Assembly: GCF_001050345.1 (NCBI RefSeq)
Contig: NZ_LFMW01000004.1
Location: 1-64,000, forward strand
Length of the DNA stretch: 64,000 nucleotides
Direction: 5' to 3'
From: Pseudomonas fildesensis
GTDB lineage: Bacteria; Pseudomonadota; Gammaproteobacteria; Pseudomonadales; Pseudomonadaceae
In this document: in pieces, positions 19,552 to 28,357 of the stretch
Numbering within the stretch: position 1 is the stretch's first letter
Layout: each line of letters begins with the position of its first letter
The notes under the pieces: generated by a model
Databases searched by the model: none
Seen by the model: the letters and a program-made list of their open reading frames with translations, nothing else
What the model was told of the DNA's origin: nothing
Program-made: the position numbers and the translations under genes

Positions 19552-20376
19552 TTAGACCTGGGCGGTACGCAGTTTTTCGCTGCGCCCACGCAGCCATTCC
19601 AGGGTCAGCAACAGCAACACCGAGAAGGCAATCAGCAAGGTCGCCGCGGCGGCAATGGTGGGGCTGAGGTTTTCGCGGATACCGCTGAACATCTGGCGCG
19701 GCAGGGTCGCTTGTTCGGGGCCGGCGAGGAACAGTGTCACCACCACTTCATCGAACGAGGTGGCGAAAGCGAACAGCGCCCCGGAAATCACCCCCGGTGC
19801 GATCAGCGGCAGGGTCACCCGACGAAAGGCGGTCAACGGCGAAGCGCCGAGGCTGGCCGCCGCCCGCACCAGGTTATGGTTGAAACCCTGCAAGGTCGCC
19901 GACACGGTGATGATCACAAACGGCACACCCAACACCGCATGCACCACGATCAGCGAGAAAAAGCTGTTACCCAGGCCCAGCGGCGCGAAGAACAGATAAC
20001 TCGCTACACCGATAATCACCACCGGCACCACCATCGGCGAAATCACCAGCGCCATCACCAACGCCTTGCCGGGGAAATTGCCTCGCGTCAGGCCAATCGC
20101 GGCCAGGGTGCCGAACACCATCGCCAGCACCGTGGCCGCAGGGGCGACGATGATGCTGTTCTTCAACGCACGCATCCATTCGGCCGAGGCGAAAAAGTCC
20201 TGGTACCAATGCAGCGAAAAGCCTTGCAGCGGGTACACCAGGAAACTACCGCTGTTGAACGACAGCGGGATGATCACCAGCACGGGCAATATCAGGAACA
20301 ACAGGATCAAGCCGCAGAGGATCCGCAAGCTGTAGAACCACACCCGTTCCACCGGTGACATATAAGGGCTCAGCAT
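19552..20376 (-). CDS. agtD: ABC importer permease, second subunit (AgtD-like)
   Basis: Inner-membrane permease of the polyamine/opine/GABA type, 274 aa, with six predicted spans and the EAA loop in the fourth cytoplasmic segment (RAAASLGASPLTAFRRVTLPLIAPG). It follows agtC after 12 bp and is the last gene of the importer operon. The name is by remembered synteny with PAO1 agtABCD; sequence alone says only polyamine-family permease (PotC-like). Confidence 0.85.
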   Translation of the reverse strand: MLSPYMSPVERVWFYSLRILCGLILLFLILPVLVIIPLSFNSGSFLVYPLQGFSLHWYQDFFASAEWMRALKNSIIVAPAATVLAMVFGTLAAIGLTRGNFPGKALVMALVISPMVVPVVIIGVASYLFFAPLGLGNSFFSLIVVHAVLGVPFVIITVSATLQGFNHNLVRAAASLGASPLTAFRRVTLPLIAPGVISGALFAFATSFDEVVVTLFLAGPEQATLPRQMFSGIRENLSPTIAAAATLLIAFSVLLLLTLEWLRGRSEKLRTAQV

Positions 20377-20388
20377 CGCAAGGTCTCC

Positions 20389-21636
20389 TCAGCTCAGGCG
20401 CAGGCGGCTGGCGCCTACCAGCCAGTTGTAGATCAGGTACAGCACCACAGTCGCCAGCAGCAACAAGCCGCCCAACGCCGTCGCCATGCCCCAGTTGATA
20501 CTGGTGTTGGTGTAGAAGGCCACGAAGTAGCTGACCATCTGGTCGTTCGGGCTGCCCAGCAGCGCCGGGGTGATGTAGTAACCAATCGCCAGGATGAACA
20601 CCAGCAGGCAACCGGCGCCGACACCGGCGTAGGTCTGCGGGAAGTACACGCGCCAGAAGCTGGCGAACGGGTGGCAGCCCAGGGAAATCGCCGCGCGCAT
20701 ATAGGTAGGCGAGATGCCCTTCATCACGCTGTAGATCGGCAGAATCATGAACGGCAGCAGGATATGCACCATGGAGATGTAGACCCCGGTGCGGTTGAAC
20801 ACCAGCTCCAGCGGCTTATCGATCAGGCCCATGCCCATCAGTGCGCTGTTGATCAGGCCGCCGGACTGCAGCAGCACGATCCACGCGGCCACCCGCACCA
20901 GGATCGAGGTCCAGAACGGCAGCAGCACCAGAATCATCAGCAGGTTGCTTTTACGCGCTGGCAGGTTGGCCAGCAGGTACGCAAGGGGATAGGCCAGCAA
21001 CAGACAGATGGCCGTGATCACCAGGCCCATCCAGAAGGTGCGGGCGAAGATGTCCAGGTAGATCGCCTGGTCCGGTGTGGCCGGGGCCACTTCGCCGAGG
21101 TCGTCGATGCGATGATCGACGGCCGCCAGCAGGTAATAAGGCGTAAGGCTGCTGGTATTGCGCCGGATCGCCTGCCAGTACGCCGGGTCGCCCCAGCGTT
21201 CGTCGAGGGCTTCCAGCGCAGCTTTATAAGAGGCAGGCGCTTCGGTAAACGGTAGCGCCCGCGCGGTTTTGGTCAGCAGGCTGCGATAGCCGGCCAGTTC
21301 CATGTTCAAGCGTTTCGACAAATCGCCCAACGTTTGGTTTTTACGCGCTTCGCCCAGGTCTTCACTGAGCGCCTGGTACACCGGTTCGCCGGGCAAGCCA
21401 CGGCCGTCCCAGGCCTTCACCGCCACCACAGTGCGCGGCAAACCGCCCACCACTTCCGGGTTGCCGACGCTTTTGTAGAGCAGCGCGACGATCGGCACCA
21501 GGAACACGAGCAGCAAAAACAGCACCAGCGGCGCAATCAAGGCCTGGGCCTTCCAGCGATTAAGCCGCTCGGCACGCGCCAGGCGCTGCTTGAGGGTGGG
21601 GCTGTTGACCTCGTTCGAGGGAACGGCAATGGCCAT
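20389..21636 (-). CDS. agtC: ABC importer permease, first subunit with long periplasmic insert (AgtC-like)
   Basis: Inner-membrane permease, 415 aa. After a first span at ~30-52 there is a ~150-residue periplasmic segment absent from ordinary PotB-type permeases. Five more spans follow, with the EAA loop RAAISLGCHPFASFWRVYFPQT. It pairs with AgtD. It is separated from the binding-protein gene by a 373-bp gap filled by an expanded REPIN array, so its level relative to agtB is likely set after transcription. Confidence 0.85.
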   Translation of the reverse strand: MAIAVPSNEVNSPTLKQRLARAERLNRWKAQALIAPLVLFLLLVFLVPIVALLYKSVGNPEVVGGLPRTVVAVKAWDGRGLPGEPVYQALSEDLGEARKNQTLGDLSKRLNMELAGYRSLLTKTARALPFTEAPASYKAALEALDERWGDPAYWQAIRRNTSSLTPYYLLAAVDHRIDDLGEVAPATPDQAIYLDIFARTFWMGLVITAICLLLAYPLAYLLANLPARKSNLLMILVLLPFWTSILVRVAAWIVLLQSGGLINSALMGMGLIDKPLELVFNRTGVYISMVHILLPFMILPIYSVMKGISPTYMRAAISLGCHPFASFWRVYFPQTYAGVGAGCLLVFILAIGYYITPALLGSPNDQMVSYFVAFYTNTSINWGMATALGGLLLLATVVLYLIYNWLVGASRLRLS

Positions 21637-22009
21637 GGCTGACTCCGGAATACTGAAAATGACGACAAACCTGTGGGGGCTTGGACCTAACTCTGTGGCG
21701 GCCGGGCTTGTTGTGGCAAGCGGGTCTGTGGTGGCAAGCAGGCTTGTAGTGGCGAGCGAGTCTGTGGTGGCGAGCGGGCTTGCCCCGCGTTGGGCTGCGA
21801 AGCGGCCCTAAAACCACACGCTGAGTTCTTTCAGAAGGAACTCAGCGTTTTCATTGGGGCTGCTTCGCAGCCCAACGCGGGGCAAGCCCGCTCGCCACCA
21901 CAGGCCTGCTTGCCACAACAGACCCACTCGCCACCAAAGACCCATTTGCTACAACAGGCCCGCTGCTCACAGCAAGCCCACTTGCCAAAGCAAGCCTGCT
22001 CCTACAGGG
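21637..22009. repeat. Expanded REPIN: 18-bp tandem arms on both sides of a central palindrome
   Basis: This gene-free stretch is almost entirely repeat. Five tandem 18-bp units of the form GTGGCAAGCGGGTCTGTG run from 21695 to 21784. A central stem (GCGTTGGGCTGCGAAGC against GCTTCGCAGCCCAACGC) follows, whose loop contains its own CTGAGTTC hairpin. Seven inverse 18-bp units run from 21881 to 22006. The innermost unit on each side is a perfect reverse complement of the other. The whole forms a ~310-bp imperfect hairpin between agtB and agtC. Confidence 0.95.
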
Positions 22010-23050
22010 CTATTTAGCCGCCCAGGAATTGAAGCGCTGCTCGAGTTGCTCGCCGTTATCCGCCCAAAAGCTCACATCGATCTGCACCTGGTTGGCGATG
22101 TTTTCCGGGGTGGTCGGCATATCCTTCAGGATGTCCTTGGCCAGCAGCGGTACGGCTTGGGTGTTGGCCGGGCCGTAGGCGATGTTTTCCGAGTAGATCT
22201 TCTGCTGCTGCGGCTGCACCGAGAAAGCGATGAATTTCTTCGCCGCTTCAGCACGGTCCTTGGCCAGGCCTTTTGGAATGGCCCAGGCGTCGAAGTCGTA
22301 GATGCCGCCGTTCCAGACTACTTTCAGGTTGCTTTCTTTTTGCACAGCGGCGATGCGGCCGTTATAGGCGGAGCTCATCACCACGTCGCCCGAAGCGAGG
22401 TACTGCGGCGGTTGTGCGCCAGCTTCCCACCATTGGATCGACGGCTTGAGTTCATCCAGCTTCTTGAACGCACGGTCCTGGCCATCTTTGCCGGCCAGCA
22501 CTTTGTACACATCCTTCGGCGCCACGCCGTCAGCCATCAAGGCGAATTCCAGGGTGTACTTGGCGCCCTTGCGCAGGCCGCGTTTGCCCGGGAATTTCTT
22601 GGTATCCCAGAAATCTACCCAGCTGGTCGGCGCGCTGGTCAGTTTGTCGGCGTTGTAGGCCAACACGGTCGACCACACGAAGAAGCCCACACCGCACGGC
22701 TGGATCGCGCCCTTCACGTAGTCCGCGGTGTTGCCGAACAGTTTCGGGTCCAGCGGCTCAAACATATCTTCGTCGCAGCCACGGGACAGTTCCGGCGACT
22801 CCACTTCCACCAGGTCCCAGGACACGCTCTTGGTGTCGACCATGGCTTTCACCTTGGCCATCTCACCGTTGTACTCACCGGCGACGATCTTGCCGTTGCC
22901 CGCACTTTCCCACGGCGCGTAGAAGGCCTTGACCTGGGCCGCCTTGTTCGCGCCACCAAAGGACACGACCGTCAGGTCCGGGCCTGCCATGGCCTGTGTC
23001 GCGCCCATCAAGCCTAAAGCCAGGGCGGAATATTTCAGGGATCTCAACAT
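22010..23050 (-). CDS. agtB: Periplasmic substrate-binding protein of the ABC importer (AgtB-like)
   Basis: A 346-aa extracellular solute-binding protein of the PotD/YdcS class. It has a signal peptide with likely cleavage after AMA (residues ~22). The mature region has SFGGANKAAQVKAFY and the YNTDKL-like YNADKLTSAP segment. Expected ligands from the PAO1 orthologue are 4-aminobutyrate and 5-aminovalerate; I cannot show the specificity from sequence. The ATG at 23050 has GGAG nine bases upstream; the in-frame ATG at 23065 lacks one. Confidence 0.85.
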   Translation of the reverse strand: MLRSLKYSALALGLMGATQAMAGPDLTVVSFGGANKAAQVKAFYAPWESAGNGKIVAGEYNGEMAKVKAMVDTKSVSWDLVEVESPELSRGCDEDMFEPLDPKLFGNTADYVKGAIQPCGVGFFVWSTVLAYNADKLTSAPTSWVDFWDTKKFPGKRGLRKGAKYTLEFALMADGVAPKDVYKVLAGKDGQDRAFKKLDELKPSIQWWEAGAQPPQYLASGDVVMSSAYNGRIAAVQKESNLKVVWNGGIYDFDAWAIPKGLAKDRAEAAKKFIAFSVQPQQQKIYSENIAYGPANTQAVPLLAKDILKDMPTTPENIANQVQIDVSFWADNGEQLEQRFNSWAAK

Positions 23051-23095
23051 TGTTGTTCTCTCCACGTGCAGGGGTTGGTGAAGCCATGGGGGCGA

Positions 23096-24208
23096 TTAAT
23101 TCGCCTCTAAAAGTGGGTCGAGTGCGCGAACGTGCTCGACTTGCCAGCCAATCGGTACCACGTCGCCGACCGCCAGTGCCGTGTCCAGCTCGGCGATCGG
23201 TTGTTTCACAAAAAAATCGGCCTTGCCGCAGACTTCCAGGCGCACGCGCACGTGGTCGCCCAGGTAGATAAATTCCTCCACCCGCCCGGAGAAACGGTTG
23301 ACGCAGCTCTCGCTGGAGCCATTGAGGCTGACTCGCTCCGGACGCACGGACAACGTCACCGGCCCGCCGATCTGGCCGACGTTCACCGCCAGCGCCTCGA
23401 CCTTCTCGCCCCGCGCCAGCTCCACCACGCAACGGTCGCCGGTGTGGCTGTGCAGGCGGCCATTGAGGCGGTTGTTTTCGCCGATGAAGTTGGCGACAAA
23501 CGTATTCTTCGGCTCTTCATACAGGGTGCGCGGCGCGGCGATCTGCTGGATCTCGCCCTGATGGAACACCGCCACGCGGTCGGACATGGTCAAGGCTTCG
23601 CCCTGGTCATGGGTCACATACACCACGGTCACGCCGAGGCGCTGGTGCAAGTGCTTGATCTCCATCTGCATGTGTTCGCGCAGTTGCTTGTCGAGGGCGC
23701 CGAGGGGTTCGTCCATCAGCACCAGCTGCGGTTCGAACACCAGCGCACGGGCCAGGGCCACCCGCTGTTGCTGGCCGCCGGACAGTTGCGCCGGATAGCG
23801 CTGGGCGAAGGCATCAAGCTGGACCATGCTCAACACGCGCTTGACCCGTTCACTGATATCAGTCTTGCTCAAACCGCGCACCGACAGCGGAAACGCCAGG
23901 TTCTCGGCGACGGTCATGTGCGGGAACAGCGCGTAGTTCTGGAACACCATGCCGATGTCACGCTTGTGCGGCGGCACGTTGTTGATGGAGCGGCCGGCCA
24001 GCAGGATTTCACCGGCGGTCGGCGTTTCGAAGCCGGCGAGCATCATCAGGCTAGTGGTCTTGCCCGAACCGGACGGCCCGAGCAGAGTCAGGAATTCGCC
24101 CTTGCGAATCTCCAGGTTGAGGTCTTTGACGATCAGGTTCTCGCCGTCGTAGCTCTTCTGCACGCCACGAAAGCTGACCAGCACATCATTTGAATCCACC
24201 TCGCTCAT
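23096..24208 (-). CDS. agtA: ABC importer ATPase (AgtA-like)
   Basis: A 370-aa ATP-binding subunit of the polyamine/spermidine class. It has Walker A GPSGSGKTT, the Q-loop MVFQNYALFPH, signature LSGGQQQR, Walker B with DEPLGALD and switch His in VTHDQGEALTM. The C-terminal ~120 residues form a TOBE domain. First gene of the leftward importer operon agtA-agtB-agtC-agtD. The MSEVDSND start at 24208 is chosen over 24244 by family alignment. Confidence 0.88.
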   Translation of the reverse strand: MSEVDSNDVLVSFRGVQKSYDGENLIVKDLNLEIRKGEFLTLLGPSGSGKTTSLMMLAGFETPTAGEILLAGRSINNVPPHKRDIGMVFQNYALFPHMTVAENLAFPLSVRGLSKTDISERVKRVLSMVQLDAFAQRYPAQLSGGQQQRVALARALVFEPQLVLMDEPLGALDKQLREHMQMEIKHLHQRLGVTVVYVTHDQGEALTMSDRVAVFHQGEIQQIAAPRTLYEEPKNTFVANFIGENNRLNGRLHSHTGDRCVVELARGEKVEALAVNVGQIGGPVTLSVRPERVSLNGSSESCVNRFSGRVEEFIYLGDHVRVRLEVCGKADFFVKQPIAELDTALAVGDVVPIGWQVEHVRALDPLLEAN

Positions 24209-24543
24209 ACCCGCACCTTTGTGTTTTGGACTGCTGTGGCACAAGCGTAGTCCAGGCGCGAGGCCCCGGAAATCGGGAGCCAGGAGAGAATCACATCAGC
24301 AGAATGGAAGGTTGTGGGTAGGGATCGCCCTACAGCGATGGCGGGGATGGGACAGAGCCGCTGCAAGGGGTGAGCTGCAAGCAGCAAGAATGGGCGCGAC
24401 GGCGTCCGTGCCGTGTCGCAAACAGGTATGTCGTTATGATCGCTCCCACGCGCAGCACAGGAATGCAGCCAAGGACGCTCTGCGCCCCAAAGCCTGACGC
24501 AGAGCGTCACAAGAGGCATTCCCACGCAGCGCGTGGGAACGAT
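24209..24543. other. Gene-free gap before the agt operon
   Basis: 335 bp between agtA and agtR with no plausible gene. The left ~90 bp must contain the agtA promoter, but I could not assign boxes. The middle has GC-rich sequence with short repeats (GAGCTGCAAGCAGCAAG). The right 107 bp is a separate palindromic repeat. PAO1, as I remember it, has an extra binding-protein gene (PA0602) here, which is absent. Confidence 0.7.
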
Positions 24544-24544
24544 C
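24438..24544. repeat. GATCGTTCCCACGC-type palindromic repeat
   Basis: Outer arms GATCGCTCCCACGC and GCGTGGGAACGATC and inner arms GACGCTCTGCG and CGCAGAGCGTC give a nested inverted repeat. The right end covers the first base of the agtR stop codon. This family is common in Pseudomonas intergenic DNA and is unrelated to the GGGAGCAAGC REPINs. Confidence 0.85.
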
Positions 24545-25173
24545 TATAGAAGCTTGTGCTCCATGGCGTACTTCACCAATTCAGCCAGGGAAGTGATATT
24601 GAGCTTTTGCATCAGCCGCGCCTTGTGGGTGCTGATGGTCTTGCTGCTCAGCGCCAGTTGCTGGGCGATGTCGTTGACGTTGGCGCCCTGGGCCAGGCGC
24701 TCGAATACCGAGAACTCACGCTCTGAAAGCAGCGAATGCAGGGGCCGGGAATCGGTCAGGCCGACCTCGAAGACCATGCGGTCGGCCAGGTCCGGGTCGA
24801 TATAGCGCCCGCCCGCCGCGACCTTGCGAATGGCCGTCAGCAGCAGCGCCGGGTCGCTGTCTTTGGTGGCATAGCCCGCCGCGCCCACCTTCAAGGCACG
24901 CGCAGCCATTTGCGCTTCGTCATGCATCGACAGCACCAGGATCGCCGGGGGATGGTTCAGCGCACGGATCCGCGCGATGGCTTCCAGGCCGTTCACGCCA
25001 GGCATCGAGATGTCCAGCAACACCACCTCACACGCCACATGGCGCAAGGTCTCCAGCAACTGCTCGCCATTGCTCGCCTCCCCCACTACCAGCAGGTCCT
25101 TGGCCAGGCCGATCAATTGCTTGATGCCTTCACGCACGATAGTGTGGTCTTCGGCTACCAGTACACGGATCAC
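24544..25173 (-). CDS. agtR: LuxR/NarL-type response regulator (AgtR-like)
   Basis: A 209-aa response regulator with a receiver domain (phospho-acceptor Asp in VVLLDISMPG, ~54; Lys near ~106) and a C-terminal helix-turn-helix (LALSSKTISTHKARL). It lies 18 bp after the sensor kinase gene and reads toward the importer operon. In PAO1 the orthologous pair controls agtABCD in response to 5-aminovalerate and 4-aminobutyrate, from memory. Its stop codon lies at the edge of a palindromic repeat. Confidence 0.88.
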   Translation of the reverse strand: MIRVLVAEDHTIVREGIKQLIGLAKDLLVVGEASNGEQLLETLRHVACEVVLLDISMPGVNGLEAIARIRALNHPPAILVLSMHDEAQMAARALKVGAAGYATKDSDPALLLTAIRKVAAGGRYIDPDLADRMVFEVGLTDSRPLHSLLSEREFSVFERLAQGANVNDIAQQLALSSKTISTHKARLMQKLNITSLAELVKYAMEHKLL

Positions 25174-25191
25174 AGGGGCTTCCTCTTATCG

Positions 25192-27186
25192 TTATGCATC
25201 CAACGGCACCGTGACACTCAGGGTGGTGCCCTCCCCCAATTCGCTGTCCAGGGTCAGCTTCCCGCCCATAATCAACACCCGCTCGCGCATGCCGACCAGG
25301 CCAAACGATACCGGGCGGCCCTGGGCCTGGACGAACCCGACGCCGTCGTCGCTGATGGTCAGCCGCAAGTGCGCGCCTTCCACCGCCAGGGTCAGCTCGA
25401 CAGTATGCGCCTGGGCATGGCGCATCACATTGGTCAGCGCCTCTTGAAGAATACGGAACAGGCCGATGGCCTTGGCATCGCTCAGGGCCGGCAGGTTCTC
25501 CGGGACCTGCACCAGGCAAGGGATTTGCGTGCGAGCCTCGAAGCGTCGCGCCTGCCATTCGATGGCTGAGGCGATCCCGGCGTCGAGAATCGGCGGGCGC
25601 AGTGCGGTGGCGACGTCGCGCACCAGTTGGAACAGTTGGGCGATCAGGCGCTTCATGCTGTTCAGGCGCTCGTTCAAGCCTGGATCGAGTTGCGCGTAAG
25701 ACAGCTCGCACATCGAGGTTTCCAGCTTGAGCACGGTGAGCATTTGCCCAAGCTCGTCGTGCACTTCGCGGGCGATGCGCGCCTTTTCTTCTTCGCGCAC
25801 GGTTTCCAGGTGAGCGGACAGTTCTCGCAGTTGCGCTTCGCTTTGCAGCAACGCGGCCACATAGCGACGACGCTCGGTGACGTCGTTGAGGTAGACCACC
25901 AGGTATTCGGCCTCGGCAAACCGCAGGAAGCTCAAGGACACATCGGCAGGCAGGATACTGCCGTCTGCGCGCAGGCAATCGGCGGCAAAGTTTTGCGGGC
26001 CTTCTTCGCTGGCGCGCGCACGCTTCCACAGGTTGAGCCAGCGGTCCATGGTCAGGCTCGGGTCGAAATCGATCAGCGGCCGCTCGATCAAGGCGCCGGG
26101 GTCATAGCCGAGCATGGTTTCGGCGGCCAGGTTGGCGTAGCGCACGTGGCTGTCCCAGTTCACCCAGAGGATGCCGACGGTGCTTTGATCGATAGAGAAC
26201 TGCGTCAGCCGCAAGGCCTCGGCATCGGCGGCGCGCGCTGCACTTTCTTCGCGGGCGGCCAGCAGGCTGTGTTCAAGCACGCGTTGGTGGCGGCGTTGCC
26301 AGAACACCACCGCCAGGCTGGCGAGCAGGAACAGCCCCAACAACAGGCTGAGGTTTTGCCACAAACCGGGGGATTGGGATAAACGCGGGTATTTGGGTTG
26401 CAGCCAACGGCTGTGCAGTTGGTCCAGGTCGCGGGCGGGAATGGCGCGCAGGGCGCTTTGCATGATGCCCGCCAGTTCCGGCCATTCGCGGCGAGTCGCC
26501 ACCCGCAGCAGTTGCGGCAGGCCGATATCGCCTACCACCGCCAGCCCGGCGAATTCCGCCTCGCCCGACAACCGGCTCAACTGCGCCTCGTCCACCACGG
26601 CATAACGCGCCTGCTGGCTCACCAGCAATTGCAGGGCCTGGCGCTCCATGGGCACGCCTTGCAGGTTGAGGCCGGGATAATTGCTGCGCAGGTAATCGGC
26701 CACCGCGCTGGGCATGCGCACGGCGACGCGGGATTGGTCATCGAGCTTTTCCAGCTCAACGGCGCCGCCACCGTCACGGATACCGACGATGTGCTGGGGC
26801 ACGCGCATATATGGGTCGGAGAACAACCATAGGCGCAGGCCAGCCGGGGTTTGTTGCAGGCCGGGTGCGATGTCGACCTCGCCGTCGCGCACGGCGGCTT
26901 CCAATTGTTCCTGGTTGGGAAAGTTACGCCACGTCAGCTCGATGTTCAGCGCCTTGGCCAACCACTTCATCAACTCGACATTCGCCCCGGACAAGCGCTG
27001 CAGGCGACGATCGTATTGCGCATACGGCGCCTGCAACACCAGGCCCACGCGCAGCTCCGGGTGTTGGGCGAGCCACTCACGCTGCCGCACATCAAGTTGT
27101 GCTTGCACAGCGACAGCCGTGGGCGCAGCGCTCGCCATCAAGGCAAAGCACAAGCAGCCGATAACCAGCAGACAGCGAAAAACCAT
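25192..27186 (-). CDS. agtS: Sensor histidine kinase with periplasmic amino-acid-binding-type domain (AgtS-like)
   Basis: Membrane sensor of 664 aa. It has a signal peptide (1-20), a periplasmic family-3 solute-binding domain (~35-265), a single span at ~285-305 and a PAS domain (~335-450). A HisKA_3 dimerisation helix follows with phospho-acceptor H476 (AREVHDELGQML), then an HATPase domain with SDDGVGF and GLVGMRERV. The kinase type matches the NarL-type regulator encoded next. The binding domain suggests direct sensing of a small amine or amino acid. Confidence 0.88.
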   Translation of the reverse strand: MVFRCLLVIGCLCFALMASAAPTAVAVQAQLDVRQREWLAQHPELRVGLVLQAPYAQYDRRLQRLSGANVELMKWLAKALNIELTWRNFPNQEQLEAAVRDGEVDIAPGLQQTPAGLRLWLFSDPYMRVPQHIVGIRDGGGAVELEKLDDQSRVAVRMPSAVADYLRSNYPGLNLQGVPMERQALQLLVSQQARYAVVDEAQLSRLSGEAEFAGLAVVGDIGLPQLLRVATRREWPELAGIMQSALRAIPARDLDQLHSRWLQPKYPRLSQSPGLWQNLSLLLGLFLLASLAVVFWQRRHQRVLEHSLLAAREESAARAADAEALRLTQFSIDQSTVGILWVNWDSHVRYANLAAETMLGYDPGALIERPLIDFDPSLTMDRWLNLWKRARASEEGPQNFAADCLRADGSILPADVSLSFLRFAEAEYLVVYLNDVTERRRYVAALLQSEAQLRELSAHLETVREEEKARIAREVHDELGQMLTVLKLETSMCELSYAQLDPGLNERLNSMKRLIAQLFQLVRDVATALRPPILDAGIASAIEWQARRFEARTQIPCLVQVPENLPALSDAKAIGLFRILQEALTNVMRHAQAHTVELTLAVEGAHLRLTISDDGVGFVQAQGRPVSFGLVGMRERVLIMGGKLTLDSELGEGTTLSVTVPLDA

Positions 27187-27263
27187 GATCCACGTCTCAC
27201 ATCACTGACAAATACTGACCAACCCATTAGGCTGCTGGAATCACTTCTGGCCGGGAATTAACG

Positions 27264-28238
27264 ATGCCCCATCGAAACCGTTCGGCACTGCCAGCATTGT
27301 GCCTGTCGCTGCTATTTACCAGCGCCTTTTCTGTCCAGGCCGCCGACGCCCCCGCGCCGGCCACCGAAAAACCGGCTGAACGCCAACCCTTGCCTGAGCG
27401 TAGCCAGGAAGACGCCGACGCTCTGCAACGGCAAATCCCACGAGAAGAACAGCAACAGTTGCAGGCCGGCAGCGATTCATTCCTGGCCCTGTGGAAACCG
27501 GCCAACACCGCCGAACCCGAAGGTGTGGTGATTATCGTACCGGGCGCAGGGGAAAGTGCTGACTGGCCGCAAGCAATTGCGCCTTTACGGCGCAAATTAC
27601 CGGACGCTAACTGGGGCACCCTCAGCCTGTCGCTACCCGACGTGAGTGTTGACACCTTGCCACCACGGGTGATTGAGGCACCGAAAGCTGCCGTCGACAC
27701 CAGCAGCAAAGAAGGCAGCACCGCCGCCAAACCGATCGAACAGGCCGCCAGCGCCGAAGCCGAAGGCACCGACCCGGCAGTAGTGCCGGGTGCGGATGAA
27801 CAGGACAAGACTGACGCCAAGCGCATCTTCGACCGTATCGACGCCGCCGTTGCCTTCGCCCAGACCCAGAGCGCCCGCAGCGTGGTAGTGCTCGGCCATG
27901 GCACCGGCGCCTGGTGGGCCGCGCGTTACGTGAGCGAGAAACAACCGGCCCAGGTGCAGAAGCTGGTCATGGTAGCGGGCAAGACACCCCCGGGTCGCCA
28001 GCCGGACCTGCAACAACTGGCCCCGACCTTGAAACTGCCCACGGCGGATGTGTTCTATCAAGACGGCGCCCAGGATCGCAAAAACGCACTGGAGCGGGTC
28101 CAGGCCGCCAAGCGTGCGAAGAATGACGGCTACAAGCAGGTGTCGCTCAAGACCTTGCCCGGCAACAGTGCAGCCGAGCACGAGCAATTATATCGGCGGA
28201 TTCGCGGTTGGCTGAGTCCGCAGCCGACTCGAGACTGA
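27264..28238 (+). CDS. DUF3530 secreted alpha/beta-hydrolase-like protein
   Basis: A 324-aa exported protein of unknown role. It has a signal peptide with cleavage after VQAADA-type residues (~26) and an alpha/beta-hydrolase core with VIIVPGAGESADWP in place of the oxyanion strand. A Pro/Ala/Glu-rich insert follows at ~135-175, then a nucleophile-elbow-like VVVLGHGTGAWWAARY. The elbow reads GHGTG, with histidine-glycine-threonine and no serine at the usual position, so ordinary serine esterase activity is doubtful. Confidence 0.78.
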   Translation: MPHRNRSALPALCLSLLFTSAFSVQAADAPAPATEKPAERQPLPERSQEDADALQRQIPREEQQQLQAGSDSFLALWKPANTAEPEGVVIIVPGAGESADWPQAIAPLRRKLPDANWGTLSLSLPDVSVDTLPPRVIEAPKAAVDTSSKEGSTAAKPIEQAASAEAEGTDPAVVPGADEQDKTDAKRIFDRIDAAVAFAQTQSARSVVVLGHGTGAWWAARYVSEKQPAQVQKLVMVAGKTPPGRQPDLQQLAPTLKLPTADVFYQDGAQDRKNALERVQAAKRAKNDGYKQVSLKTLPGNSAAEHEQLYRRIRGWLSPQPTRD

Positions 28239-28250
28239 ACACCCGATCAG

Positions 28251-28338
28251 TGTAGGAGCCGGCTTGCCGGCGATGGCGGACGTCCAGCCACATCTGCGTT
28301 GCTGACCCCGCGCTACCGCCGGTAAGCCAGCGCCTACA
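28251..28338. repeat. REPIN (TGTAGGAGCCGGCTTGCCGGCGATGGC type)
   Basis: The left arm TGTAGGAGCCGGCTTGCCGG and an imperfect inverse arm ending CAGCGCCTACA flank a ~37-bp spacer, between the convergent DUF3530 and DjlA-like genes. Confidence 0.85.
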
Positions 28339-28357
28339 GCTGTTCACTTTCCATTCG

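Noticed and set aside
21637..22017. Short frames through the REPIN array reading VVASGSVVASRLVVAS and HHRPACHNRP type repeats
   Set aside because: Repetitive peptides produced by the 18-bp repeat (six codons) on each strand. The array is non-coding palindrome; no ribosome binding site or homologous family is seen.
24225..24260. Sigma-54-like TGGCAC in the agtA upstream region
   Set aside because: It is on the strand pointing away from agtA and lacks the paired TTGC element.
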